From Sphingobacteriia bacterium (lineage in GTDB: Bacteria > Bacteroidota > Bacteroidia > Chitinophagales > Chitinophagaceae): a stretch of 37,106 bases of DNA. This document shows positions 8,301-16,397 of this stretch, one piece after another. Numbering within the stretch: position 1 is the stretch's first letter; each line of letters starts with the position of its first letter. The notes beneath the pieces are model-generated. The model was given only the letters and a program-made list of their open reading frames with translations. It made no database searches and had not been told where the DNA came from. The stretch is taken from NCBI GenBank assembly GCA_947452295.1, contig CANGCK010000035.1, positions 1-37,106 of the forward strand, read 5' to 3'. The position numbers and the translations under genes are program-made.

Positions 8301-8903
8301 ATTAATTTGTATCTCTCTTTCTGGAGCACCAACAATTTCAGCTCTGCTTACTTCTTTCATCTCTTCAAAGCGATCTTGCATTTTGTCTGCAATCTGCTTT
8401 AATTTAACGCCGTCATAATTTCCACTTATGTTAACAAACATAATAGGCATTTCACTAAAAGCAAATTCTTGCACATTGGGCTGAGTAGTTAAATCATTGG
8501 GCAAATCGCTTTGTGCCTTATCAACTGCATCTTTTACTTTTTGTTTGGCAATCTCAGTTTTTAAATCAGTATCAAATTCAACCACAATCAAACTAAAATC
8601 TTGTTGTGAGGTAGATTGAATTTTGTTCACTTTTGCTCCACTGATAGATTTCAACTGTTTTTCAATAGGCCTCGTTACCAGGTTCTCAATGTCTTTTGGC
8701 GAATTGCCAAAATACACAGTAGTAATAGAAATGGTAGGTACCACAATGTCGGGGTACTGTTCTCGGGGTAGTGTAGTAAACTTATTCAATCCATATAATG
8801 AAATAAGAATTGTAATTATGTACACAGCCGTTTTATTGTCAACCGCCCAACTAGTGGGTTTAAATTGTTTAAATTTTTTGGCTATTCCTTCTATGAAATT
8901 CAT
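5343..8903 (-). CDS. RND-family inner-membrane efflux transporter
   Basis: Proton-driven tripartite efflux pump subunit of the AcrB/MexB (HAE-RND) superfamily. The membrane helix near the N-terminus (AVYIITILISLYGL) is followed by porter-domain sequence, and TM4 carries the paired proton-relay Asp421-Asp422 in GIIVDDAIVVIEN. A second porter block and C-terminal helices follow. It is longer than AcrB (1186 against about 1050 residues), mainly because of extra hydrophobic sequence between the two halves around residues 530-620. The ATG at 8903 is preferred because it places TM1 at the usual distance from the N-terminus; an upstream in-frame ATG at 8948 would add 15 residues and lie 3 bp from the preceding gene. 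Substrate not predictable. Confidence 0.93.
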   Translation of the reverse strand: MNFIEGIAKKFKQFKPTSWAVDNKTAVYIITILISLYGLNKFTTLPREQYPDIVVPTISITTVYFGNSPKDIENLVTRPIEKQLKSISGAKVNKIQSTSQQDFSLIVVEFDTDLKTEIAKQKVKDAVDKAQSDLPNDLTTQPNVQEFAFSEMPIMFVNISGNYDGVKLKQIADKMQDRFEEMKEVSRAEIVGAPEREIQINVDPTKMEAAKLTFRDIENAVSYENRDISAGLVEVGAMKRNIKVKGQFTSVFDLQNIIIKNISGAPIYLKDVAELVDTVKETENFARLGGMNVITLNIVKRSGENLINTADGIKKIVEEMQTNQELPKDLKVVITGDQSKQTKTSFNELVNTIIIGFILVLLILMFFMGVTNAFFVALSVPLSVFVAFMFLPLADFIVGGNVTLNFIVLFALLFGLGIIVDDAIVVIENTHRIFNNGKVKIERSAKEAAGEVFIPVLAGTATTLAPFFPLLMWKGIIGKFMIYLPVMLILTLSASLIVAFIINPVFAVSFMKPEGRGNEEPKNACFKKWWFWAFAGFGVLFNLFGWHGFGNLLIFIDLVIVLERYVLRNIIHFFQEQLLPGFMNKYEKLLQWILVGIRPAKLMVGLFLLFPISLILLIARNNPKPFFPSGDPNFIYVYLKMPIGTKAAATDSVVRILENRVYKILGAENKAGVEGSIVESVISNVALSANNPRDNNRSVQSNLGRIQISFVEYEKRHGKSSAPFLDSIKNAMTGIAGASIEVGKESGGPPTDPPVNIEIAGDNFESIAKVAYDLQNHLDTNRVKGVENLILDIDLTNPEISININRERALAEGLSTAQIGMELRTAVFGKEVSKLKEGEDDYKIQLRYKDLKRNNIGDLMNMRIVYRDFTTGAIKQIPVNSVATVDYTNTTGVVKRKNLKRTIQIQSAVLDPSLTPIINAELAKKIADFKAKTQIPADVTIKQTGESEQQKETMSFLGMAMMAALLIIFLILVLQFNSLSKPFIVLTEIFFSIIGVFLGYAITGMSMATIMVGVGVIGLAGIVIKNGILLIEFTEELRHRGYKTRAAAIEAGKIRIIPVLLTALATILGLLPLAIGFNIDFQSMFQHLDPKIFIGGDSVVFWGPLSWTIIFGLIFSFFLTLIMVPSMYLISERLRRPMNQFYGTKFVALLGFLGPFFFILVGIMYGVRRLQGKKIWLGAIKQSSKK

Positions 8904-8951
8904 ATACTTTATTTTAAAAGGTGAAAATAGTTTCACCCTTACCTGCAAATT

Positions 8952-10154
8952 TTATTTCTTTAATACAGTCAATAACTGACCATCATAAATATTTTGATAA
9001 CCTTCAGTAATGAGTTGTTCATCTTTCAATAAACCCGATTTTACTTCAATTAATTGACCATATAATTCACCAACCGTAATCATTTTTTTGCGAGCTACTA
9101 ATTTATTCCCCTCTTGTGCTGCTACAAAAACATATTTACCCTTTTCATCCGATTGAACTGTATTAACAGATATCACCACCGCATTTAAAGCTTCATAGTC
9201 TTGAAACTTTAGTTGGGCTAATTGGTTTGGACGAATAGCCGCATCATAAGCAATTTTTACTTCCGCATCAAAACTTCTGTTGTTGGGGTTAATGGTTCTG
9301 CTGGTTGTAGCAACCGAACCACTGATGTTTTTATTAATGTCGGGTAAATTAATCAACACTTTAGAGCCCGCTCTTATTTTACCACTGTAAGATTCTGGTA
9401 CTTGGGTAATTACTTTTAAAGCAGAAGAACTTACTAATTTAATTTGAGGTGTAACTCCGGCTAAGCCAGCAAAAATTTCACCAACGCGTACATTTAAATC
9501 ATCTACTACACCATTTACATCTGCAACTATTGTGGTGGCTTTTACTTGTTCTTCTACTACTTTTACTTGCTCTTCACTAGCTGCCAACTGTTTTTCTAAT
9601 GATTGAACATTGTTTTTAGCAGAAATATATTGAACTTCAGTACCAATACCTTCTTTCCATAAGTTACCCTGACGTTGGTAAATGTCTTTTGCAAAATTTA
9701 ATTGAGATTTTAAAGTCTCAATATTTTTCTTTGCAGCAGAATATGATTGCTTAATAATTGCATCATCTAATTTTAATAATGATTGTCCTTTTTTAACCAC
9801 ATCTCCTTTCTTTACATAAAGGGCAACAACCTGACCAGGCCCTAATCTAGGAGACACATACGATACGTTATCTGATGTAATGCTACCTTGTAAATCAATA
9901 TAATGCGCAAAAGATTGAACTGCAACAGGGGTAATGCCGACTAATTTAGCAGTACTAAGATCTGCTCCTGAGCTATCTAATTTGGCAATCTCTAATTGTA
10001 ACTTTGCCATCTTATCTGCAATACTATTGTGCTCTGCAGTTAGTTTAGCCAACTCTGCTTTTTTAGTAGCCAACTCATTGTTATTTTTCTCTCCACAACT
10101 TATAAGTAAAGCTGTGCTAATGATAATCGTAAATATTTTTTTTATTGTTAACAT
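8952..10154 (-). CDS. RND efflux periplasmic adaptor (membrane-fusion lipoprotein)
   Basis: Membrane-fusion protein of 400 residues linking the RND pump to the TolC-like channel. A lipoprotein signal ends in the lipobox LISC (Cys20), so the mature protein should be anchored in a membrane. The order is: an unusual charged, heptad-rich segment right after the lipobox (about 25-62), a lipoyl-like half motif (GQVVALYVKKGDVVKKGQ), a coiled-coil hairpin (about 140-200), the second lipoyl half (VNGVVDDLNVRVGE), and the beta-barrel and membrane-proximal domains. It lies 12 bp after the TolC-like gene and just ahead of the pump, in the standard order. Confidence 0.93.
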   Translation of the reverse strand: MLTIKKIFTIIISTALLISCGEKNNNELATKKAELAKLTAEHNSIADKMAKLQLEIAKLDSSGADLSTAKLVGITPVAVQSFAHYIDLQGSITSDNVSYVSPRLGPGQVVALYVKKGDVVKKGQSLLKLDDAIIKQSYSAAKKNIETLKSQLNFAKDIYQRQGNLWKEGIGTEVQYISAKNNVQSLEKQLAASEEQVKVVEEQVKATTIVADVNGVVDDLNVRVGEIFAGLAGVTPQIKLVSSSALKVITQVPESYSGKIRAGSKVLINLPDINKNISGSVATTSRTINPNNRSFDAEVKIAYDAAIRPNQLAQLKFQDYEALNAVVISVNTVQSDEKGKYVFVAAQEGNKLVARKKMITVGELYGQLIEVKSGLLKDEQLITEGYQNIYDGQLLTVLKK

Positions 10155-10166
10155 AGTAAGTATATT

Positions 10167-11573
10167 TTATAATTTTCCTGTTGCAGTTAAATAATCAATT
10201 TTAGCTAAAATGGCATCAAATAATGCACCAAGATAATTGGTTTGCGCTGCCTTTAAATCTACATCAGCTGCATTAATTTCAGTGTTCGAGCCTGTTCCTA
10301 TTTCGTATTTCTTTTTTGTTTGTTGATACACTTTTTCAGCTAACTCCATATTACTTTTTTGAAAAGCTAAAGTAGTGGTGGCTGTTTTGTATTTTACAAT
10401 AGATTGTTCGATAGAATTGTCAATGGTAATCTTTAAGTTTTCTAATTGATTATTGGTTGTTTGTAAATCTATTTTAGCACGTTTTATTCTTGCATCTTTT
10501 GCAAAACCGCTAAATATTGGAACAGATATGTTAACTCCAATTGATGATGATGTAAACCAATCGCCTTTTCCAAAAAAGCTAAAATCATTCCTTTGCGCTA
10601 TTTTGTTGTAAGATGCACCCATTACAATAGTTGGCAAGTAACTCAATTGATAACGCTTTATATTGTATTCATTTAATTGCTTGGCATAACTTAAATATTG
10701 AAATTCTTTTCTGTCGGTATAATTAAAGTTTGTTGGCTTAATTACATCATCTTTAATCTTTGCATAATCCAACGAATCAGTTAATACCAGTGTATCACCA
10801 ATAGACATACCAATTAATGTTTTTAATCCCATATTTCCCAATTCAATGGAATTAAGCGCTTTCATTTTTTCGGTATTCAAATTGTTAAGTTGAACAGCAA
10901 TCTTATCAATATCAATTTTTTCTGCAAAGCCATTGGTGTATAATGCTTGTACATCGTGACTTAATTTCTCTAAACGACTAATGTTTGCATCTATTAAAGA
11001 AATCATGGTTTTGCCAGCCAATAGTTGATAGTATACTTTGTATACATTACTTTTTATGGCTTCTTCGGTAACTGCCGCAGCACTCGTTTGAAAATCAATG
11101 GATGCTTTACGTGCTTGTAATCCTACAAATACTTGACCATCAAATAAAATCTGTTGTAATGAAACACCTGCGCTGGCATTGTATTTAGTTCCAAATTGTG
11201 CTTGAATGTATCCTATTTCACTAGGCATTTTAATTGTATTACCGTTGCCATCTTTTACTCCTTCATTTATCAATACCTGATAGGTTGCAGGAGATATAAA
11301 GTTAGGTAGCGTTTGTACTGCTACATTCGGAAAATGTTGCGTACCAACAGCTCCGGCAATTGTTGGTAAAGCGGATGCCGTTATTTCACGATTCGTTTGA
11401 ATTTGAGATTGAATATTCAGTAAGGCATTCTTTACCTGCACATTGTTCTTTTTAGCAAATTCTAAAGTTTGCTCAATACTGAACAAATGTAGACCGCTCT
11501 TTTTTTGTGCTTGAATGGTGTTAAAAAAGAATACCAAACCGAGCATTGCTGTTAGTTGTAATTTCATGCTCAT
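10167..11573 (-). CDS. TolC-family outer-membrane efflux channel
   Basis: Outer-membrane efflux protein of 468 residues. A cleavable signal peptide ends near IQAQ (residue 22 or 23). Two long alpha-helical repeats typical of the OEP family follow, separated by a central segment; for example, the Ala/Asn-rich helices around LEKLSHDVQALYTNGF and the C-terminal ELAEKVYQQTKKKYEIGTGS. The start ATG overlaps the tetR stop by 4 bp (ATGA), so translation is coupled to the repressor gene. With the adaptor and pump downstream it completes a tripartite system from the inner membrane to the cell exterior. Confidence 0.93.
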   Translation of the reverse strand: MSMKLQLTAMLGLVFFFNTIQAQKKSGLHLFSIEQTLEFAKKNNVQVKNALLNIQSQIQTNREITASALPTIAGAVGTQHFPNVAVQTLPNFISPATYQVLINEGVKDGNGNTIKMPSEIGYIQAQFGTKYNASAGVSLQQILFDGQVFVGLQARKASIDFQTSAAAVTEEAIKSNVYKVYYQLLAGKTMISLIDANISRLEKLSHDVQALYTNGFAEKIDIDKIAVQLNNLNTEKMKALNSIELGNMGLKTLIGMSIGDTLVLTDSLDYAKIKDDVIKPTNFNYTDRKEFQYLSYAKQLNEYNIKRYQLSYLPTIVMGASYNKIAQRNDFSFFGKGDWFTSSSIGVNISVPIFSGFAKDARIKRAKIDLQTTNNQLENLKITIDNSIEQSIVKYKTATTTLAFQKSNMELAEKVYQQTKKKYEIGTGSNTEINAADVDLKAAQTNYLGALFDAILAKIDYLTATGKL

Positions 11574-12187
11574 ATTTTATTGGTGTTTTTACTTTGTGTT
11601 GTATATTTTAAAAGTTGTTTCAATCCTTTGGGTGTACAAATTCCATAGATAAAATTGTTCATTATTTCCATAGAAACTTGTAATACCGAATATTTTGTTG
11701 GTGGAAATAAATCGGTATTAAACGCTAAAAAAATACTCCCTAACCTAAGTTTTGCCATTATATCGGCATTAATTTCAGTTCTATACAATTCTTCATCTTT
11801 ACCTCGTTCAATATTCTGCATAATTACTTTATGCATAAACTGATTCTTGTGCTCATCAAATTTCTTAAATGCTCGGGGATGGTATTTCTGCATATCATGC
11901 AGCACAAAAGGGTTCATAGACGATAACATTTCCTGCATTCCGTCCATTGCCATAAATATTTCGTGAATGGCATTCTCACTGTTAGCAAAAAAATATTTAC
12001 AATCCATCTCACCCCGATCAATTTCTGCTTGCACTACAGCATCTACTAAACTGTCTTTATCGCTGTAATATTGATAAATCGTTTTTTTGCTAACCCCTAA
12101 ACTAGAGGCAATATCATCCATCGTTACTCCCTTTAGCCCATACCTAAAAAAAAGCTCTCGGGTTTTTTCTGTAATTCTTTGTTCCAT
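11570..12187 (-). CDS. TetR-family transcriptional regulator of the efflux operon
   Basis: The 205-residue protein has an N-terminal TetR helix-turn-helix: ITEKTRELFFRYGLKG, then VTMDDIASSLGVSKKTIYQYY, then DKDSLV. A helical ligand-binding domain without recognisable sequence signature follows. It is the first gene of the five-gene efflux operon and overlaps the next gene by 4 bp. Its promoter overlaps a GGAAACT...AGTTTCC palindrome at 12219-12246, a good candidate for its own operator. Most regulators in this position repress the pump until a ligand is bound. That is family knowledge; the ligand is unknown. Confidence 0.93.
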   Translation of the reverse strand: MEQRITEKTRELFFRYGLKGVTMDDIASSLGVSKKTIYQYYSDKDSLVDAVVQAEIDRGEMDCKYFFANSENAIHEIFMAMDGMQEMLSSMNPFVLHDMQKYHPRAFKKFDEHKNQFMHKVIMQNIERGKDEELYRTEINADIMAKLRLGSIFLAFNTDLFPPTKYSVLQVSMEIMNNFIYGICTPKGLKQLLKYTTQSKNTNKI

Positions 12188-12209
12188 GATTAAAAACGAA
12201 TTGGCGGCG

Positions 12210-12239
12210 CAAAACTACGGAAACTATTTTTGTTACAAA
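12210..12239 (-). promoter_or_regulatory. Bacteroidota-type promoter for the tetR-efflux operon
   Basis: Read on the minus strand, a TTTG at 12239-12236 is followed after 18 nt by TAGTTTTG at 12217-12210. This fits the Bacteroidota consensus TTTG / TAnnTTTG. The -7 box ends 22 bp upstream of the tetR start codon. Confidence 0.6.
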
Positions 12240-12246
12240 AGTTTCC
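12219..12246. promoter_or_regulatory. Imperfect palindrome, probable TetR operator
   Basis: The arms GGAAACT (12219-12225) and AGTTTCC (12240-12246) are perfect inverted repeats around a 14-nt centre. Further symmetric bases in the centre give 10 of 14 pairs over the 28 bp. The site covers the -33 box and the spacer of the tetR promoter, so a bound repressor would block transcription. Assignment to this TetR is inferred from position. Confidence 0.55.
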
Positions 12247-12380
12247 AATAGATTAAAACCTAATTTAACAAAATCTTAATCAAGCCTTTTTATCCCATCA
12301 TAATTCATTTAATCATTCATTAAATGCGTTCTTTCAAAAAATAATGGCATCTTGCATACTCAAACCTTTGCCAACTACCT

Positions 12381-13007
12381 ATGACTTTTCGTAAATTGTT
12401 AAAACGCCTGCTGCAATATTTTTTGCAAGGTTTAATTGTGTTAGCGCCAATTGGCATTACTATTTGGGTAGTAGTAAGTTTATTTCAATTGGTTGATGGT
12501 ATTTTGCCCAATATTTTAAATGTAGTTGCGCCATCCCTTATTCAAGAAAATGCCGAACAAAAACTCATTAAAATTCCAGGATTGGGTTTTATGGTAGTAA
12601 TAGCTTTGGTACTAATAGTAGGATGGTTCTCCTCTATTTTTGCCATTAATAGGCTGGTGAAATTTATAGACAATCTATTAGAAAAAACACCTGGTATTAA
12701 ATTTATTTACTCTTCTGTTAAGGATTTTTTAGAGGCGTTTGCCGGTAATAAAAAGAAATTCGATAAACCCGTTTTAGTAAATGTAGATGCAGCCGATGTA
12801 TGGCGTTTGGGTTTTATAACACAGCAAAGCTGCAAAGAGTTTGATTTAACGGACCATGTTACCGTTTATGTACCTCATTCTTATGCTATTTCGGGTATCA
12901 CCTATTTTGTAGCAAAAGACCGCATAAAACCATTGAACAATATTTCGGCTGCCGATGCAATGAAATTTACTGTTTCGGGCGGTGTTACCGATTTGCATGA
13001 TATGTAA
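12381..13007 (+). CDS. DUF502-family membrane protein
   Basis: The 208-residue protein has a positively charged N-terminus (FRKLLKRLL) and two membrane helices (about 14-36 and 70-92). These are followed by a soluble domain containing TPGIKFIYSSVKDFLEAF and the conserved VYVPHSY / SG block near the C-terminus. These features match the DUF502 family, whose function is not established. It is transcribed divergently from the tetR operon. A glycosyltransferase-like gene follows after 23 bp, so the two may be co-transcribed. Confidence 0.88.
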   Translation: MTFRKLLKRLLQYFLQGLIVLAPIGITIWVVVSLFQLVDGILPNILNVVAPSLIQENAEQKLIKIPGLGFMVVIALVLIVGWFSSIFAINRLVKFIDNLLEKTPGIKFIYSSVKDFLEAFAGNKKKFDKPVLVNVDAADVWRLGFITQQSCKEFDLTDHVTVYVPHSYAISGITYFVAKDRIKPLNNISAADAMKFTVSGGVTDLHDM

Positions 13008-13030
13008 AAGCAACCAACTACCTTTGATGT

Positions 13031-14158
13031 ATGGTTATTGCAGTAAACGCTACTTATTGGGGCAACAATCAATTCCAAGCGCAAAATTATTATGCAGCCC
13101 TAATCATTCAACAAATTGCACTTGCTCAACCCGAACATCAATTTATTGTATTAGTAAACAAGGGCTATAATTACCCAATTGAGTATGCAAACAATGTACA
13201 ATTTCATTCAATAAAACTTAGCGCTAAGACCTCTTTTCCAATTAATTTATTTCAACAAATTAGCTTCCCTGCTATTGTTAAAAAATACAATCCTAATCTA
13301 ATTATTCAAGCGAATGGATTTTGTAGTTTATTTACTCAATTGCCTCAAATGTTGGTAATCAATAACAACAATCTCCCTCAATTTGCAAAGCAATTCAACT
13401 GGCTTCAACAATGGATTCTTCGTTTTTTTACACCCTTTTCACTTAAAAAAGCCAGCAAAATTATTACCGGATCATTCAATGTATTTAATGAGTTACCAAT
13501 TAAATATACATTTACACAGCAACGCCTACAATATATACCTGGTGCGGCTTATACACTAGATAAACCCATGCAATGGGAACAGAAAGAACAATGTAAAGAA
13601 CAATACTCCCAAGGTTGCGAATATTTTCTTTTATATGTGCATCAAACCACTTACAACGATATCATACAAGTACTAAAAGCATTTTCACAGTTTAAAAAAT
13701 GGCATAAGAGTAATATGAAATTGATTATTTCCGGAACGCTTCCCGGTAGTGAATCTGTATTTATACAAAAACTACAGTCCTATAAATATAGAAATGATGT
13801 AGTTGTATTAAAAAATACATCTATATACAATTCATGCCTTATAGCCTCGGCATATGCAGTTATTGTGCTAAAAGATCATGATGGACTTGCTTTAAATAGT
13901 ATCGAATCTATGCAAGTAGGAACTCCTGTAATCATTGCTGATGATGCTGACAATTCTGGTGCTGAAAATGCAGTTATTTATGCCGATATCAACAACCCTA
14001 CAACAATTGCAGAATATTTACAGTTATTGTATAAAGATGAAAAATATCGGCAAACCTATGTAATTAGGGGTATCGAAAAAGCAGCAACATTTAGTTGGAA
14101 TAAATCGGCAAAAGCTTTTTGGGAGGAAATTACCAAAACAGTAAATCTTTCGTATTAG
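13031..14158 (+). CDS. Glycosyltransferase, GT-B fold (family 4-like)
   Basis: The 375-residue protein resembles GT-B-fold glycosyltransferases. The C-terminal nucleotide-sugar domain is recognisable: FLLYVHQTTYNDIIQVLKAF, then LALNSIESMQVGTPVIIAD (equivalent to the usual E...EAMACGTPVI), then VIYADINNPTTIAEYLQLL. The N-terminal half is diverged but contains the IVKKYNPNLIIQANGF segment expected of an acceptor domain. There is no signal peptide. The first Glu of the usual donor-binding pair appears as Asp (HDGLAL). Substrate cannot be predicted, and no other polysaccharide genes are adjacent. Confidence 0.8.
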   Translation: MVIAVNATYWGNNQFQAQNYYAALIIQQIALAQPEHQFIVLVNKGYNYPIEYANNVQFHSIKLSAKTSFPINLFQQISFPAIVKKYNPNLIIQANGFCSLFTQLPQMLVINNNNLPQFAKQFNWLQQWILRFFTPFSLKKASKIITGSFNVFNELPIKYTFTQQRLQYIPGAAYTLDKPMQWEQKEQCKEQYSQGCEYFLLYVHQTTYNDIIQVLKAFSQFKKWHKSNMKLIISGTLPGSESVFIQKLQSYKYRNDVVVLKNTSIYNSCLIASAYAVIVLKDHDGLALNSIESMQVGTPVIIADDADNSGAENAVIYADINNPTTIAEYLQLLYKDEKYRQTYVIRGIEKAATFSWNKSAKAFWEEITKTVNLSY

Positions 14159-14193
14159 CTTTGCAGGCTATTAATCATTATCAACTTGTAACA

Positions 14194-14538
14194 ATGAAGG
14201 AATCTACTATTTCAGTGAACATAAGTTTAGACGAGCAAAAAGTGCCACAGTCCATCAGCTGGTCGGCCAGCGATAGCACCGCCGATATGCAGCAAAAGGC
14301 AAAGGCAATGATGCTGGCTTTTTGGGATGGAACAGATAAAACTGCGTTGAGAATTGATTTATGGACCAAGGAAATGATGGTAGATGAAATGGCCGATTTT
14401 TATTATCAAACACTAATGGGTATGGCCGATACCTATCACCGAGCAACCCAAAATATAGAAATGACCAATGATATGAAAGAGTTTGCCAAAAACTTTTATA
14501 AAAAATTTCGTGAATCACAATTAAAAGAAGCTAAATAA
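14194..14538 (+). CDS. gldC: GldC-type gliding motility protein
   Basis: Small soluble protein of 114 residues. It matches the GldC family by the N-terminal pattern STISVNISLDEQKVPQSISW, the central ALRIDLWTKEMMVDEM and the C-terminal helix with MKEFAKNFYKKFRE. The ATG at 14194 is chosen because it begins at the conserved region; an upstream in-frame start at 14119 would overlap the preceding gene. GldC was found through Flavobacterium gliding mutants but is also widespread in non-gliding Bacteroidota, so motility should not be assumed. The YqeY-type gene follows after 7 bp and is probably in the same transcript. Confidence 0.88.
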   Translation: MKESTISVNISLDEQKVPQSISWSASDSTADMQQKAKAMMLAFWDGTDKTALRIDLWTKEMMVDEMADFYYQTLMGMADTYHRATQNIEMTNDMKEFAKNFYKKFRESQLKEAK

Positions 14539-14545
14539 AATCAAT

Positions 14546-14998
14546 ATGAGTTTAGAAGAAAAAGTAATGTCTTTAATGAAAGAGGCTATGAAAGCCAAAG
14601 ATGAGGGCTTGTTAAGAGGCGTAAGAGCCATTAAAGCCGAAATAATTAAAGCGAAAACCGAACCAGGTGCCAATGGTACACTTACAGAAGAAACTGAGTT
14701 AAAACTTCTTCAAAAACTGGTTAAACAAAGAAAAGATGCTTTAGAAATTTTCCAGCAACAAAACAGAGCCGATTTAGCGCAAAAAGAAATAGAGGAAATA
14801 GCGGTTATTGAAAAGTTTTTACCGGCACAAATGTCTGAAGAAGAACTGCACAAAGAAATTGCTGCTATAATTGTTGCTGTAGGTGCTTCTTCCCCTAAAG
14901 ACATGGGAAAGGTAATGGGCGAAGTCAATAAAAAATTAGCCGGAAAAGCAGAAGGCAAGGCAATTGCCGATGCTGTTAAAGCGTTATTGAACCAATAA
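14546..14998 (+). CDS. GatB/YqeY domain protein
   Basis: The 150-residue helical protein of the YqeY family is related to the tail domain of the amidotransferase subunit GatB. Characteristic segments are LRGVRAIKAEIIKAK, the LLQKLVKQRKDALEIF core, EEIAVIEKFLPAQMSEEEL and the C-terminal DMGKVMGEVNKKLAGKAEG. The stand-alone protein is thought to act on tRNA or translation but its exact role is not known. Close spacing to gldC (7 bp) and cvpA-like (8 bp) suggests one operon. Confidence 0.92.
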   Translation: MSLEEKVMSLMKEAMKAKDEGLLRGVRAIKAEIIKAKTEPGANGTLTEETELKLLQKLVKQRKDALEIFQQQNRADLAQKEIEEIAVIEKFLPAQMSEEELHKEIAAIIVAVGASSPKDMGKVMGEVNKKLAGKAEGKAIADAVKALLNQ

Positions 14999-15006
14999 CT
15001 AATTAC

Positions 15007-15549
15007 ATGTTTATAGATATATGCTTGCTGGCACTACTAACACTTGCTTTGTTCAAAGGAATGAAAAAAGGGTTAGTAGTGGCAGCTTTCTCCTTTTTTG
15101 CGGTAATTATTGGCCTTGCTGCAGCAGTAAAAATGAGTGCTCTTGTTGCTACTTGGTTGTCTGGAACCATCCAAGTAGCTGCAAAATGGCTTCCATTTTT
15201 AGCTTTTATCTGCATCATGGTAGCCACCTCCTTCGCAGTAAAAATTGGTGCAAAATTGGTTGAAACAGCACTGCAATTTTCTATGCTCGGATGGGTCAAT
15301 AAACTCGGCGGGGTATTGCTGTTTACCTTCCTTTATTTTAGTGTATTCAGTGTAATAGTGTTTTATATGGCAAAATTGCATATTCTACAACCAACCACCA
15401 TCCAATCTTCTAAAGGATTTCCCATTATACAATTTTGGGGCCCCGAAGCCTTGCAATTAATTGGCAAAATAATACCTATATTCAAAGGAATGTTTGACGA
15501 TTTAAACCAATTCTTCGACGGTTTGAGCAATAAATTGACACATAAGTAA
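15007..15549 (+). CDS. CvpA-family membrane protein
   Basis: The 180-residue protein has about four membrane helices (roughly 2-17, 24-42, 60-80, 100-122) and the family-typical LALFKGMKKGLVVAAFSFFAVIIGLAAAVK start, here from residue 9. Family members are named after colicin V production, but their molecular role is unresolved. The C-terminal tail after residue 125 is soluble. It is the last gene of the gldC-yqeY-cvpA run; 71 bp follow before the hydrolase gene. Confidence 0.88.
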   Translation: MFIDICLLALLTLALFKGMKKGLVVAAFSFFAVIIGLAAAVKMSALVATWLSGTIQVAAKWLPFLAFICIMVATSFAVKIGAKLVETALQFSMLGWVNKLGGVLLFTFLYFSVFSVIVFYMAKLHILQPTTIQSSKGFPIIQFWGPEALQLIGKIIPIFKGMFDDLNQFFDGLSNKLTHK

Positions 15550-15620
15550 TAATCAGTTGAAGCGAACTGCCCTAATTTGGGGTAATTTCGTTACTTTAGC
15601 ACCAATTGCAATTAATTAGA

Positions 15621-16388
15621 ATGACTTACGAAATTAAAGAGATCGACAAATTTACGTTTCTGGAAGAGGGTGAGGGCGAAACCTTACTTTTACTGCATGG
15701 TTTATTTGGCGCAATGAGCAATTTTGAGCATTTAGTAAGCCACTTTAGTAAAAAATTTAAAGTAGTTGTACCTATTTTACCATTATTCGATTTAGACATA
15801 TTCCATACTTCTGTCGGCGGTCTTGAAAAACATGTTCAAAAATTTATTGAACTAAGAGGGTACCAAAACATTCACCTTCTAGGAAACTCTTTGGGTGGAC
15901 ATGTAGCATTAGTACATGTATTAAAACATCCCGAAAACATTAAGTCACTGATACTTACCGGTAGCAGCGGTTTATTTGAAAATGGCATGGGAGATAGCTA
16001 CCCTAAAAGAGGTGATTACGAATACATCAGAAATAAAACAGCATATACTTTCTACGACCCTGCAATGGCAACCAAAGAATTAGTGGATGAAGTATTTGAA
16101 ATTACCAATAATCGCTTAAAAGTCATTAAAATAATTGCCCTCGCAAAAAGTGCTATTCGAAACAATTTGGGTGATGAGCTAAACCAAATTAAACAGCCTA
16201 CTCTGTTAATTTGGGGCAATAATGACAATGTTACTCCGCCTTTTGTGGGAAAAGAATTTCATAAACTCATCCCTAATAGCGAATTACATTTTATAGACAA
16301 ATGTGGTCACGCCCCAATGATGGAAGTCCCCACTGAATTCAATGAAATTTTAGACGCATTTTTAGAAAAGCAGGTTGCTAATAATTAG
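15621..16388 (+). CDS. Alpha/beta-fold hydrolase
   Basis: The 255-residue alpha/beta hydrolase has the oxyanion-hole motif HGLFG (26-30), the nucleophile elbow GNSLGG with Ser90, a likely acid Asp202 in WGNNDNVTPP, and His230 in CGHAPMMEVP, so the catalytic triad looks complete. The length and cap region suit small-ester or C-C bond hydrolases. The ATG at 15621 is preferred to the TTG five codons upstream. There is no signal peptide, so it is cytoplasmic. Substrate unknown. The CBS-domain gene follows after 9 bp. Confidence 0.9.
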   Translation: MTYEIKEIDKFTFLEEGEGETLLLLHGLFGAMSNFEHLVSHFSKKFKVVVPILPLFDLDIFHTSVGGLEKHVQKFIELRGYQNIHLLGNSLGGHVALVHVLKHPENIKSLILTGSSGLFENGMGDSYPKRGDYEYIRNKTAYTFYDPAMATKELVDEVFEITNNRLKVIKIIALAKSAIRNNLGDELNQIKQPTLLIWGNNDNVTPPFVGKEFHKLIPNSELHFIDKCGHAPMMEVPTEFNEILDAFLEKQVANN

Positions 16389-16397
16389 ATCTAATTT

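Noticed and set aside
14119..14193. Upstream extension of gldC
   Set aside because: It overlaps the preceding glycosyltransferase gene and lies outside the conserved GldC region.
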